A DNA stretch of 7,934 nt from CAWUIH01 sp963922495 (GCA_963922495.1 CAWUIH010000067.1:1-7934), one strand, 5' to 3'. Shown: positions 1 to 7,357, counted from the stretch's first letter. Program-made: numbers and translations. The notes: a model not told the origin generated them from the sequence alone.

Positions 1-447
1 TTGTGATAAATTATCAAATTTTGTTCCATACCATTGCAACACACAAGATCTCGCTTGCTCAATATCACTATCCAAATAAATAGCACCAATCAATGCTTCA
101 AATGTATTTGCTAATATCGAGCGCCTTTGATGGCCTTTATTTTTTTGTTCTCCTTTGGCAAGCCGAATATATGGACCAACATCTAAGTCTGCGGCAAGCT
201 GTGAAATCACATCTCCATTCACAATGGATGCACGCATTTGCGTCAACTCTCCCTCACGCACTCCTGGGTGACGATCGTAAAGCTCTGTAGATATGATAAA
301 TTCTAAGATTGCATCCCCGAGAAATTCAAGACGCTCATTATTATTAGCGCCGATACTGCGGTGGGATAACGCATTTTCGAGTAATTGAATGTTACTAAAC
401 TTATAGCCTAATTTTTGCATTAAAACTTTTAATTCTTTCATTATCAT
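1..447 (-). CDS. rnc: Ribonuclease III, 5' part (3' end cut by window edge)
   Basis: Double-strand-specific endoribonuclease that processes rRNA precursors and some mRNAs in the cytoplasm. Translation of the minus strand gives 149 codons that run off the left edge, so the end of the catalytic domain and the C-terminal dsRNA-binding domain (full length is about 226 residues in E. coli) lie outside. The family signature NERLEFLGD is at residues 37-45, exactly the E. coli numbering, with the expected acidic residues E38, E41, D45, E65 and E117. The position of E. coli D114 is Asn here. ATG at 447 is chosen because it reproduces E. coli numbering; an in-frame ATG at 441 is also possible, and neither has a good ribosome binding site. 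It follows lepB by 21 bases, as in the usual lepA-lepB-rnc-era operon of gammaproteobacteria, so translation probably depends on the upstream genes. Confidence 0.95.
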   Translation of the reverse strand, partial: MIMKELKVLMQKLGYKFSNIQLLENALSHRSIGANNNERLEFLGDAILEFIISTELYDRHPGVREGELTQMRASIVNGDVISQLAADLDVGPYIRLAKGEQKNKGHQRRSILANTFEALIGAIYLDSDIEQARSCVLQWYGTKFDNLSQ

Positions 448-468
448 GACACTTTATTTAATCGTCGA

Positions 469-1236
469 TCATAAAGGATTACCAATACGATGCCAACGCA
501 CAACGTTTTTCATATAATCCCAACTCATCCAAATGCCAAAAGCACGACCGACTAAATTAGCTTCAGGGATGTAACCCCATTCACGGCTATCGATGCTTGT
601 ATCTCGATTATCACCCATCATAAAATAATGGTGTTTTGGAACCGTAAGCTCATAATTGTTGCGCTTGCCACCAACAGCCTGCAAGTAAATAAGATGTTTA
701 ATACCATTCAAATTTTCTTCATAAACGTTAGTAATTTTTGGATTGCCGTTATAAACCTGGCCAATGGTACGCTTTAAGAAAACTTGTGACTGTTTTTTAC
801 CATTTATATAAAGTGTTCTATCTTTATAAACAATATGATCTCCCGGCAAACCAATCACTCTCTTTACAAATACGATATTTGGATCTTTTGGCCAACGAAA
901 TACCGCAATATCGCCACGCTTCGGTTCACCAGTATGAAATATTAAACGATGTGTCACTGGAAATCGTATTCCATAACTCAATTGACTAACAGCAATAAAA
1001 TCTCCTGGTAACACCGTAGGTTCTAATGAGCCTGTTGGCACCTGATATGGCTGTACCACAAACGAGCGAATCAGCCACACTACAAAAAAAATTGGAAATA
1101 ATTTACGCGCGTACTGGAATGCCAATGAAGTTTGTGAATGATTACGACCTCCTAAAAACACCCAAATATCAACAGCAGACATAAAACCTAACACAATCAC
1201 AATCGCTGTTAAATAAAAAGAAAAATCAAATTCCAT
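469..1236 (-). CDS. lepB: Signal peptidase I
   Basis: Inner-membrane serine protease that cleaves signal peptides from exported preproteins by a Ser/Lys dyad. The 255-residue product has two hydrophobic segments (about residues 7-28 and 46-62), matching the two-anchor topology of the E. coli enzyme, and then a periplasmic catalytic domain. The nucleophile is S70 in PTGSLEPT and the general base is K125 in VKRVIGLPGD. The GDNRDTSIDSREWG box lies at 208-221. The protein is shorter than the 324-residue E. coli LepB. The residue after the nucleophile is Leu, where Met is usual. The ATG at 1236 lies only 4 bases after the lepA stop with no strong Shine-Dalgarno sequence, which suggests translational coupling to lepA. 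rnc follows 21 bases downstream. Confidence 0.97.
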   Translation of the reverse strand: MEFDFSFYLTAIVIVLGFMSAVDIWVFLGGRNHSQTSLAFQYARKLFPIFFVVWLIRSFVVQPYQVPTGSLEPTVLPGDFIAVSQLSYGIRFPVTHRLIFHTGEPKRGDIAVFRWPKDPNIVFVKRVIGLPGDHIVYKDRTLYINGKKQSQVFLKRTIGQVYNGNPKITNVYEENLNGIKHLIYLQAVGGKRNNYELTVPKHHYFMMGDNRDTSIDSREWGYIPEANLVGRAFGIWMSWDYMKNVVRWHRIGNPL

Positions 1237-1240
1237 TTAA

Positions 1241-3052
1241 TTAATCACTTTTGTTGACTTTTAATACTGATAAAAATGCTTCTTGTGGGATAGAAACTTT
1301 GCCAACCTGCTTCATGCGCTTTTTCCCTTTTTTCTGCTTATCCAGCAGCTTGCGTTTACGCGAGACATCTCCACCATAGCATTTAGCCGTTACATTTTTT
1401 CGAAGTGCCTTAACGGATGTACGCGCAATAATTTTTGCTCCTATTGCTGCTTGAATTGCAATTTCAAACATCTGTCTGGGAATTAATTCTTTTAGCCTTT
1501 CCGCAATTTCCCGACCTCGACTAAAAGCATTATCACGATGCACAATCGCTGTCAGTGCATCTACTTTAGCACCGTTAATCATGATATCCAATTTAATTAA
1601 ATCTGCCTTGGAAAAGTAATCAAAACTATAATCCAATGAAGCGTAACCACGACTGACTGACTTTAAGCGATCGAAAAAATCAAGCACTACTTCACTCATT
1701 GGAATTTCATAGGTTAATGACACTTGATTACTAAGATAATTTAGCTTTTTCTGAATACCACGTTTTTCAACACATAACGTTATAACAGCACCTAAGTATT
1801 CTTTTGGTAACAACATGTTAACTACTGCTATTGGTTCGCGAATCTCATCAATTAAATTAGCTTCAGGTAGACCACTGGGATTATCAATGTAAAGTGTCTC
1901 ACCCTTTTTAGTAACAACTTCATAAATAACTGTCGGTGCTGTTGTAATTAAATCAAGGTTATACTCTCTTTCTAGGCGTTCTTGCACAATTTCCATATGC
2001 AACATTCCAAGAAATCCGCAGCGAAAACCAAAACCAAGAGCTTCTGAAGATTCTGGTTCGTAAAATAATGCCGCATCGTTTAAGCGTAATTTTGCCAATG
2101 CTTCGCGGAATGCCTCATAATCCTCTGAGCTGACTGGAAACATTCCAGCGAACACCTGTGGTTTCATTTGTTGAAACCCAGGCAATGCGGTCGTAGCCGC
2201 CGCTTTACTATGAGTAATCGTATCGCCGACTGGAGCACCAAAGATATCTTTAATACCCGCAACCACAAAACCCACGGAGCCCGCAGACAACTCACTTAAC
2301 GTATGACGTTTGGGCGTAAAATAGCCAATTTGATCTACCTGGTATTCACGTCCCGTTGACATTACTTTAATTTTTTCACCTTTTTTCAGTATACCTTGTT
2401 GGATCCGAACCAGTGAAACCACACCTAAATAGCTATCAAACCATGAATCGATGATCAATGCTTGCAGTGGTGCCTTGGGATCACCCTCTGGTGCTGGTAT
2501 CGTAGTTACGAGTCGTTCTAATGCCTCTTCGATACCAATGCCCTGTTTAGCACTCAGTTCCACTGCTTCCATCGCTTCTATACCAATTACATCCTCAATT
2601 TCTTGGATCACACGCAATGGTTCAGCTTGTGGTAAATCAATTTTATTGAGTACCGGTAACACCTCTAAATCTTGTTCAATTGCAGTGTAGCAAGTGGCGA
2701 CCGTCTGGGCCTCAACCCCCTGGGCAGCATCAACAACTAAGAGGGCACCTTCACACGCGGCTAGTGAACGTGAAACTTCATAGGCAAAGTCAACATGTCC
2801 GGGAGTATCAATAAAATTAAGTTGATAGATCTCACCATCATGAGCTTTGTAGTGCAATGTGACACTTTGGGCTTTAATGGTGATTCCTCGCTCACGTTCA
2901 ATCTCCATTGAATCCAATACTTGGGCCTTCATCTCACGTTGACTAAGACCACCACAAAACTGAATAAAGCGATCAGCCAAAGTCGATTTACCATGATCGA
3001 TATGTGCAATGATTGAAAAGTTGCGAATGCGCTGTTGTGGAATGTTAGACAT
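1241..3052 (-). CDS. lepA: Elongation factor 4 (LepA GTPase)
   Basis: Ribosome-associated translational GTPase (EF4), linked to back-translocation and 30S biogenesis. The 603-residue product is close to the 599 residues of E. coli LepA and colinear throughout. GTPase motifs are intact: G1 AHIDHGKS at 16-23, switch I RGIT at 55-58, G3 DTPGH at 82-86, G4 NKID at 136-139 and G5 SAK at 167-169. EF-G-like domains II, III and V follow, then the LepA-specific C-terminal domain, which begins near CYGGDVSRKRKLL and includes KKGKKRMKQVG. The ATG at 3052 gives RIRNFSIIAHIDHGKS, a few residues longer than E. coli, and has AGGAA three bases upstream, a short spacing. It is first in a lepA-lepB-rnc operon and has its own candidate promoter at 3085-3114. 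Confidence 0.98.
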   Translation of the reverse strand: MSNIPQQRIRNFSIIAHIDHGKSTLADRFIQFCGGLSQREMKAQVLDSMEIERERGITIKAQSVTLHYKAHDGEIYQLNFIDTPGHVDFAYEVSRSLAACEGALLVVDAAQGVEAQTVATCYTAIEQDLEVLPVLNKIDLPQAEPLRVIQEIEDVIGIEAMEAVELSAKQGIGIEEALERLVTTIPAPEGDPKAPLQALIIDSWFDSYLGVVSLVRIQQGILKKGEKIKVMSTGREYQVDQIGYFTPKRHTLSELSAGSVGFVVAGIKDIFGAPVGDTITHSKAAATTALPGFQQMKPQVFAGMFPVSSEDYEAFREALAKLRLNDAALFYEPESSEALGFGFRCGFLGMLHMEIVQERLEREYNLDLITTAPTVIYEVVTKKGETLYIDNPSGLPEANLIDEIREPIAVVNMLLPKEYLGAVITLCVEKRGIQKKLNYLSNQVSLTYEIPMSEVVLDFFDRLKSVSRGYASLDYSFDYFSKADLIKLDIMINGAKVDALTAIVHRDNAFSRGREIAERLKELIPRQMFEIAIQAAIGAKIIARTSVKALRKNVTAKCYGGDVSRKRKLLDKQKKGKKRMKQVGKVSIPQEAFLSVLKVNKSD

Positions 3053-3084
3053 AAATTCCTAGTAGTTCATCTCTCATTGGGCGC

Positions 3085-3114
3085 AGTTTAACAAGAAATG
3101 ACTCACAAGCCCAA
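3085..3114 (-). promoter_or_regulatory. Candidate sigma-70 promoter for lepA-lepB-rnc
   Basis: On the minus strand, TTGGGC (3109-3114) and TAAACT (3085-3090) are separated by 18 bases. The -10 box is preceded by TGT (3091-3093), an extended -10. Transcription would begin about 25 bases upstream of the lepA ATG. This is a match by eye to the consensus only. A second possible pair lies further upstream, TTGAAG (3200-3205) and TACTAT (3176-3181) with an 18-base spacer. Confidence 0.4.
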
Positions 3115-3175
3115 CATCGCCATGCTCAAAGGGATATCCATATAAATACTAAAAAGATCAGTTAATTATAATTCG

Positions 3176-3191
3176 ATAGTAACTTTACTAT
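3176..3191. repeat. Perfect 7-2-7 palindrome, possible operator
   Basis: ATAGTAA, two bases (CT), then TTACTAT form an exact inverted repeat. On the minus strand it covers the TACTAT -10 element and part of the spacer of a possible upstream promoter (TTGAAG at 3200-3205). The position would suit a dimeric repressor site, but AT-rich DNA produces such repeats by chance and no regulator gene is nearby. Confidence 0.3.
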
Positions 3192-3353
3192 GTGATTTCC
3201 TTCAATTGTTTTCATAAATTCATATTTGTTGATAAAAAGCCTAATCACAATATCATGTAGTTTATTGGGTTTACAAAAGCAAATTGTTTTTATGATGAAT
3301 CCCTATACTCGCGTACAAAACGTCAGCTGTTTTCTGTTGATGACTTGGAGTCA

Positions 3354-4670
3354 CTACGATTTTTTCCAAGTAATTGACCACCCCTCTTCATGATGTGCTG
3401 CTTCATAGTGACTATTGAGATAATAACCCAATACCATCAGTAATTCATCACCATAAAAAATCAAAGGTATCCGTCCACGTTCCCAAGGTGGTACCCGCCA
3501 TTCCTGCCATAGCTTTTTCAATCTATGCGTGCCACTTCGATTTTTGAAGTGGCATCGCTCACCACCTTTACGAAATCGAACAATTAATTTACTCAAATCC
3601 AAAGAAGCAGATAATCCCTGACCAATAACCCGTTGTGCCTGGAGTTGACCTAAGTGATTCGGCAATATCAAGGGGGTTGATAAGTCCCAATTTTTTAACC
3701 ACTGGGGCTGTGCCATTGGTTGCTTCAATAAATACAACTTGTTTTGATAACGCTTGATGGTTGCTCCACACCAAGAAAAACTCGGCATCGCATCGGCTGC
3801 AGCATCAACCACAGTGTTGAATATTTCCTGAATATGCTTGCAGTTTGGAGTGATAAATTCAGCCTCTGTTATCCAACGCCGCAATACATTGCGTCTTCGT
3901 GCATCTGACAATTCTTTAAGCTGTGCTATCAGCAAACTATCCTGGTCACGGCAAACCTGTAAATCCATATCCGCAAGTTCATCAAGCAGTGTGACCGCTT
4001 CGGAGCAGTGGTGAGCGCTACGCGATATGACTGAAAAAACCTGTGGCCAGCGGCGCTGTAACAATGGAAAAATATCATGGCGTAAATAATTTCGATTAAA
4101 TCGCTTATCGTGGTTACTATCATCCTCAATCCATCGCAGCTGATTATCAACAGCATATTTTTTCAAAACTTCTGTACTAAATTGCAATAACGGACGCAAT
4201 AAATAACTGCAGGCAAAATGTTTTTTATTTGGCATAGCGCTCAAACCCTTAATACCTGCACCACGCAATAATTGTAGTAGCATCGTTTCCGCCTGATCAT
4301 TCAAGGTATGCGCAGTGAGCAATATCTCCTGAGGCCGCAGCAAATCTGCGAAGGCAGCGTAACGACTTTTACGTGCGGCTGCTTCAACCCCATTATCCAT
4401 TACTGCATTGACATTGACGGTTTGTGCGATAAAGGACACATTTAAGCCCTCACAGGTTTTTTTGCAATGTTTTTCCCAATCATCAGCATTCACACTCAAA
4501 CGATGATTAATATGCACAGCACGCAACTCAATAGCCGGATTATATTGACGCCACTCAACCAAGGTTTGTAGCAATACGCGGGAATCCATACCGCCACTAT
4601 AGGCAACGCAAAAGTACTTAGCAGTTGTTAATTCAGAGAGGCATCGTGCAACACTAGCAGCAGTGAACAC
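3354..4670 (-). CDS. tilS: tRNA(Ile)-lysidine synthase
   Basis: Cytoplasmic ATP-dependent enzyme that joins lysine to C34 of tRNA-Ile2, changing its decoding from AUG to AUA and its charging from Met to Ile. The 438-residue product is close to E. coli TilS (432). The N-terminal PP-loop SGGMDS is at residues 25-30. AHTLNDQAET at 120-129 and IEDDSNHDKRFNRNYLR at about 181-197 are the other conserved stretches of the catalytic domain. The C-terminal TilS domain includes LKKLWQEWRVPPWERG and PLIFYGDELL. The start is GTG at 4670, immediately after the accA TAA and in the same frame, so no earlier start is possible; the next in-frame Met lies inside the PP-loop. There is no clear Shine-Dalgarno sequence, so coupling to accA is likely. 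The accA-tilS pairing is known from other gammaproteobacteria. Confidence 0.95.
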   Translation of the reverse strand: MFTAASVARCLSELTTAKYFCVAYSGGMDSRVLLQTLVEWRQYNPAIELRAVHINHRLSVNADDWEKHCKKTCEGLNVSFIAQTVNVNAVMDNGVEAAARKSRYAAFADLLRPQEILLTAHTLNDQAETMLLQLLRGAGIKGLSAMPNKKHFACSYLLRPLLQFSTEVLKKYAVDNQLRWIEDDSNHDKRFNRNYLRHDIFPLLQRRWPQVFSVISRSAHHCSEAVTLLDELADMDLQVCRDQDSLLIAQLKELSDARRRNVLRRWITEAEFITPNCKHIQEIFNTVVDAAADAMPSFSWCGATIKRYQNKLYLLKQPMAQPQWLKNWDLSTPLILPNHLGQLQAQRVIGQGLSASLDLSKLIVRFRKGGERCHFKNRSGTHRLKKLWQEWRVPPWERGRIPLIFYGDELLMVLGYYLNSHYEAAHHEEGWSITWKKS

Positions 4671-5627
4671 TTAAAATACCGTACGCCCGTAGTGCAGCCA
4701 ACGCTCATGACGTTCTTGAGTCAATTGCGACAGCGGTTTTACAGATAAGTGGGAAAGATGATTTAAGAGCCGTTGTTTAACGGCGGTGGCTACTGCAGCA
4801 ATATCACGATGTGCACCACCCAAAGGTTCTTGAATCACATCATCAATCAACCCTAGTTTATACAGTCGTGGCGCTGTTAAATTAAGCGCTTCAGCCGCTT
4901 CACTCGCTTTCTCAGCACTTTTCCATAAAATTGAGGCACAACCTTCTGGCGAAATCACTGAATAATAGGCGTACTGCAACATGAGTGTCACATCACCAAC
5001 GCCAATGGCTAACGCCCCACCGGAACAACCTTCGCCAATAATAGTACAAATAATTGGTGTTTGTAGCTCTGACATCTCATATAAATTACGTGCAATTGCC
5101 TCACTCTGATTACGTTCTTCTGCGCCCATACCCGGATACGCGCCAGGCGTATCGATGAAAGTGAACACTGGGATTTTAAAGCGCTCAGCGAGTTTCATGA
5201 GACGCAATGCTTTCCGAAAACCTTCTGGATTAGCCATCCCGAAATTACGGTAAATTTTGTCTTTGGTATTTCGGCCCTTTTGATGACCCAACACCATAAC
5301 AGGTTGTCCATCCAAACGTGCGAGACCACCGATGATGGCATGCGCAGCGCTGAAATGCCGATCACCACTTAGTTCATGAAAGTCAGTGAATATATTTTCA
5401 ATATAATCAAAAGTGTATGGGCGAAGTGGATGACGTGCCAACTGCACAATCTGTTGTGCACTGAGATCAGAAAAAATTTTCTGCGTTAAGATTTTACTTT
5501 TTTCTTCAAGCTTGGAAACTTCTTCGGTAATGTTAAGGTCTTGACTGCTGCCAACACGCCGCAACTCTTCAATTTTTTCTTGTAGCTCAGCGATCGGCTG
5601 TTCAAAATCTAAATAATCCAGATTCAT
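4671..5627 (-). CDS. accA: Acetyl-CoA carboxylase carboxyltransferase subunit alpha
   Basis: Alpha subunit of the carboxyltransferase half of acetyl-CoA carboxylase. With AccD it transfers the carboxyl group from biotin on AccB to acetyl-CoA, giving malonyl-CoA for fatty acid synthesis. The 318-residue product is colinear with E. coli AccA (319). It has an N-terminal helical segment (about 10-50) starting FLDFEQPIAEL-like, then RPYTFDYI at 70-76, FIDTPGAYPG at 157-166, the glycine-rich loop GEGCSGGALAIG at 198-209 and SPEGCASILWKSAEKA at 226-241. The open frame extends upstream to 5846, but that part overlaps lysS and matches no AccA. ATG at 5627 gives the family N-terminus and has AAAGAG six bases upstream. 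It follows lysS by 73 bases and abuts tilS. The Cys in the glycine-rich loop is unusual. Confidence 0.97.
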   Translation of the reverse strand: MNLDYLDFEQPIAELQEKIEELRRVGSSQDLNITEEVSKLEEKSKILTQKIFSDLSAQQIVQLARHPLRPYTFDYIENIFTDFHELSGDRHFSAAHAIIGGLARLDGQPVMVLGHQKGRNTKDKIYRNFGMANPEGFRKALRLMKLAERFKIPVFTFIDTPGAYPGMGAEERNQSEAIARNLYEMSELQTPIICTIIGEGCSGGALAIGVGDVTLMLQYAYYSVISPEGCASILWKSAEKASEAAEALNLTAPRLYKLGLIDDVIQEPLGGAHRDIAAVATAVKQRLLNHLSHLSVKPLSQLTQERHERWLHYGRTVF

Positions 5628-5700
5628 AGTTGGCTCTTTAGCTCCAAATACTAACAATGTAGCAGTTTCAACACGCAAGCACCAGCGATAGACGACAGTA

Positions 5701-7209
5701 TCACTTATGGCGCAACAGCGGAAATAGAATGACATCTCGAATCGAAGCACTATCAGTAAACAACATGACCAAACGATCAATACCAATACCTTCACCTGCA
5801 GTCGGTGGCAAGCCATATTCCAAAGCCGTGATATAATCTTCATCAAAACTCATCGTTTCCTCCTCACCGGCTTCCTTAGCGACTAATTGTGCTTTAAAAC
5901 GCTTGGCTTGATCATCAGGGTCATTTAATTCCGAAAAGCCATTGGCAATTTCACGACCACCGACATAAAATTCAAATCGGTCAGCAATAAAATTATTATG
6001 ATCATTAGCGCGAGACAGCGGCGAAACTTCTAGCGGAAATTCAGTAATAAAGGTCGGTTGCTTTAATTTATCTTCAACCAATTTTTCAAATAATTCAAAT
6101 TGAATTTTACCTAGGCCATAATATGCGGGAATATTAATGTTTAAATGTAATGCCAATTGTTTTGCTTTTTCATAATCATCAACTTGCTGTGGAGTAATTT
6201 CAGGATTAAAGTGTAAAATGGAATCGCGCAACGGCAAACGTTGAAATGAGCGACTTAAATCAATTTCAAACTCTTGATGCATTAAAGTCAAGTTTCCAAA
6301 AATTTTCCGCGCCAAATAACGCAACATTTCTTCCGTGAGCGCCATTAAATCTTCAAAAGTTGCATAAGCTTGATAAAATTCCAGCATGGTAAATTCAGGA
6401 TTATGGCGTGTTGAAATACCTTCGTTACGAAAGTTACGATTAATTTCATATACTTTTTCAAAGCCACCAACCACTAAACGTTTCAAATATAATTCTGGTG
6501 CGATGCGTAAAAATAAATTCATATCCATCGCATTGTGATGAGTTTCAAACGGACGCGCCGCGGCACCACCAATGAGCGAGTGCATCATCGGCGTTTCGAC
6601 TTCCATATAACCACGCTCGTCTAAAAACGCACGAATACCTGCCACGATTTTTGAGCGAATTTCAAAAATACGCCGCGACTCAGGGTTCACCATTAAATCA
6701 AGATAGCGTTGGCGGAAACGTTGCTCCTGATCGTGTAAGCCATGAAATTTGTCTGGCATCGGATGCAACGCCTTGGTCAGCAAACGGGCTTGATGAGCAT
6801 GAACTGATAGCTCACCTGTTTTAGTCTTAAACATTATCCCTTCGATGGCAATGATGTCACCCAAATCCCAACTTTTAAATGCCTGGTACTGACCTTCGGG
6901 GAGCTGATCTCTGGCAAGGTAAATCTGTATTTGACCAGTCATATCCTGAATATGACAAAAACTTGCCTTACCCATGATCCGGCGTGTCATGATGCGGCCT
7001 GCAATTTTAACAGCATTTTTCTGTGCGCCTAGTTCCTCAGTACTTAATTTTTCAAAGCGATCACGGCAGACTGCTGCCAATATGTCTCTTTTAAAATCAT
7101 TGGGATACGCTTGATTCTGCTCCCTGAGCGCAGCCAATTTGTTGCGACGTTGTAAAATCTGCTCATTAATTTCGTCTTTAGACGGTGGGGTGACTACTTT
7201 ATCGTTCAC
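5701..7209 (-). CDS. lysS: Lysyl-tRNA synthetase, class II
   Basis: Cytoplasmic enzyme that charges tRNA-Lys with lysine using ATP. The 502-residue product matches E. coli LysS (505) end to end. An N-terminal OB-fold anticodon-binding domain (about 67-150) contains GRIMTRRIMGKASF. The class II catalytic core has motif 1 near GYMEVETPMM (about 200-209), motif 2 in FRNEGISTRHNPEFTM (about 260-275) and motif 3 in GEGIGIDRLVMLF (about 472-484). I chose GTG at 7209 because AGAGGT lies six bases upstream. The earlier in-frame GTG at 7233 has no such site and coincides with the predicted transcription start of the promoter at 7236-7264. In E. coli lysS follows prfB; here no prfB is upstream. accA starts 73 bases after the stop and may be co-transcribed. 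Confidence 0.95.
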   Translation of the reverse strand: MNDKVVTPPSKDEINEQILQRRNKLAALREQNQAYPNDFKRDILAAVCRDRFEKLSTEELGAQKNAVKIAGRIMTRRIMGKASFCHIQDMTGQIQIYLARDQLPEGQYQAFKSWDLGDIIAIEGIMFKTKTGELSVHAHQARLLTKALHPMPDKFHGLHDQEQRFRQRYLDLMVNPESRRIFEIRSKIVAGIRAFLDERGYMEVETPMMHSLIGGAAARPFETHHNAMDMNLFLRIAPELYLKRLVVGGFEKVYEINRNFRNEGISTRHNPEFTMLEFYQAYATFEDLMALTEEMLRYLARKIFGNLTLMHQEFEIDLSRSFQRLPLRDSILHFNPEITPQQVDDYEKAKQLALHLNINIPAYYGLGKIQFELFEKLVEDKLKQPTFITEFPLEVSPLSRANDHNNFIADRFEFYVGGREIANGFSELNDPDDQAKRFKAQLVAKEAGEEETMSFDEDYITALEYGLPPTAGEGIGIDRLVMLFTDSASIRDVILFPLLRHK

Positions 7210-7221
7210 GGAATTACCTCT
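7210..7221 (-). promoter_or_regulatory. Ribosome binding site that decides the lysS start
   Basis: The minus strand reads AGAGGT, then AATTCC, then GTG at 7207-7209. This is the best Shine-Dalgarno match in the window at an ideal spacing, and it fixes the GTG at 7209 rather than 7233 as the lysS start. Confidence 0.7.
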
Positions 7222-7235
7222 TTGTCTGGGCACTT

Positions 7236-7264
7236 ATGATATCAGGGCCTTGCGGCTTACTCAA
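7236..7264 (-). promoter_or_regulatory. Candidate sigma-70 promoter for lysS (extended -10)
   Basis: On the minus strand, TTGAGT (7259-7264), a 17-base spacer, and TATCAT (7236-7241) preceded by TGA (7242-7244) make an extended -10 promoter. Transcription would start near 7230, giving a leader of about 20 bases before the GTG at 7209. It probably also serves accA and tilS, since I see no strong promoter in the 73-base lysS-accA gap. Confidence 0.55.
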
Positions 7265-7297
7265 AAGAAACAATCTCATTGCAGTGGCACACCGCTG

Positions 7298-7357
7298 TCA
7301 CTCAGTCATCGCATTACATACTTAAACCTAGTTTGGCACATAGTCTTTGCACCTAAG
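7298..7357 (+). pseudogene. Possible relic of an IS200/IS605-type transposase (TnpA) N-terminus
   Basis: Translation of the plus strand reads SLSH, nine residues, then HIVFAPK. In IS200-type TnpA proteins, as I remember them, the N-terminus reads SLSH or SLAH, about seven residues, then YHIVFAPKYRR, where this segment forms the first strand of the HUH (Y1) transposase fold. The frame stays open to 7456 and ends with RKQRIFYR, which vaguely recalls the following YRRQVFY, but the conserved HxH and catalytic Tyr regions are absent and no start codon or ribosome binding site is present. If real, it is a heavily eroded fragment from an insertion between the NUDIX gene and lysS. A chance seven-residue match in non-coding DNA cannot be excluded. 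Confidence 0.33.

Larger units (their letters stand above)
3053..3353. other. Non-coding gap between tilS and lepA
   Basis: This 301-base AT-rich stretch holds the candidate lepA promoter, a perfect palindrome at 3176-3191 and a 5-bp inverted repeat (TGACT/AGTCA, 3341-3353) right after the tilS stop. An open stretch on the minus strand ends at TAA 3162-3164 and could start at ATG 3215 (17 codons) or GTG 3248 (28 codons). It has no ribosome binding site and resembles no protein I know, so I do not call it a gene. I see no clear rho-independent terminator for tilS: AAAAC/GTTTT around 3317-3333 could pair but no T-run follows. No tRNA or other known RNA was recognised. Confidence 0.6.

Noticed and set aside
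120..129. TilS with LNDQ instead of LDDQ in its conserved segment (coordinates are residues)
   Set aside because: Asn at this position occurs in many TilS proteins as I recall them, so it is not unusual.
3162..3248. Small minus-strand open frame in the tilS-lepA gap (17 or 28 codons)
   Set aside because: It has no ribosome binding site and no recognisable similarity; stretches this short stay open by chance.
3315..3337. Possible tilS terminator (AAAAC/GTTTT hairpin)
   Set aside because: The stem is short and AT-only and no T-run follows in the direction of transcription.
5628..5846. 73-codon upstream extension of the accA reading frame
   Set aside because: It overlaps the 3' end of lysS, matches nothing in AccA, and the ATG at 5627 gives the exact family N-terminus and length.
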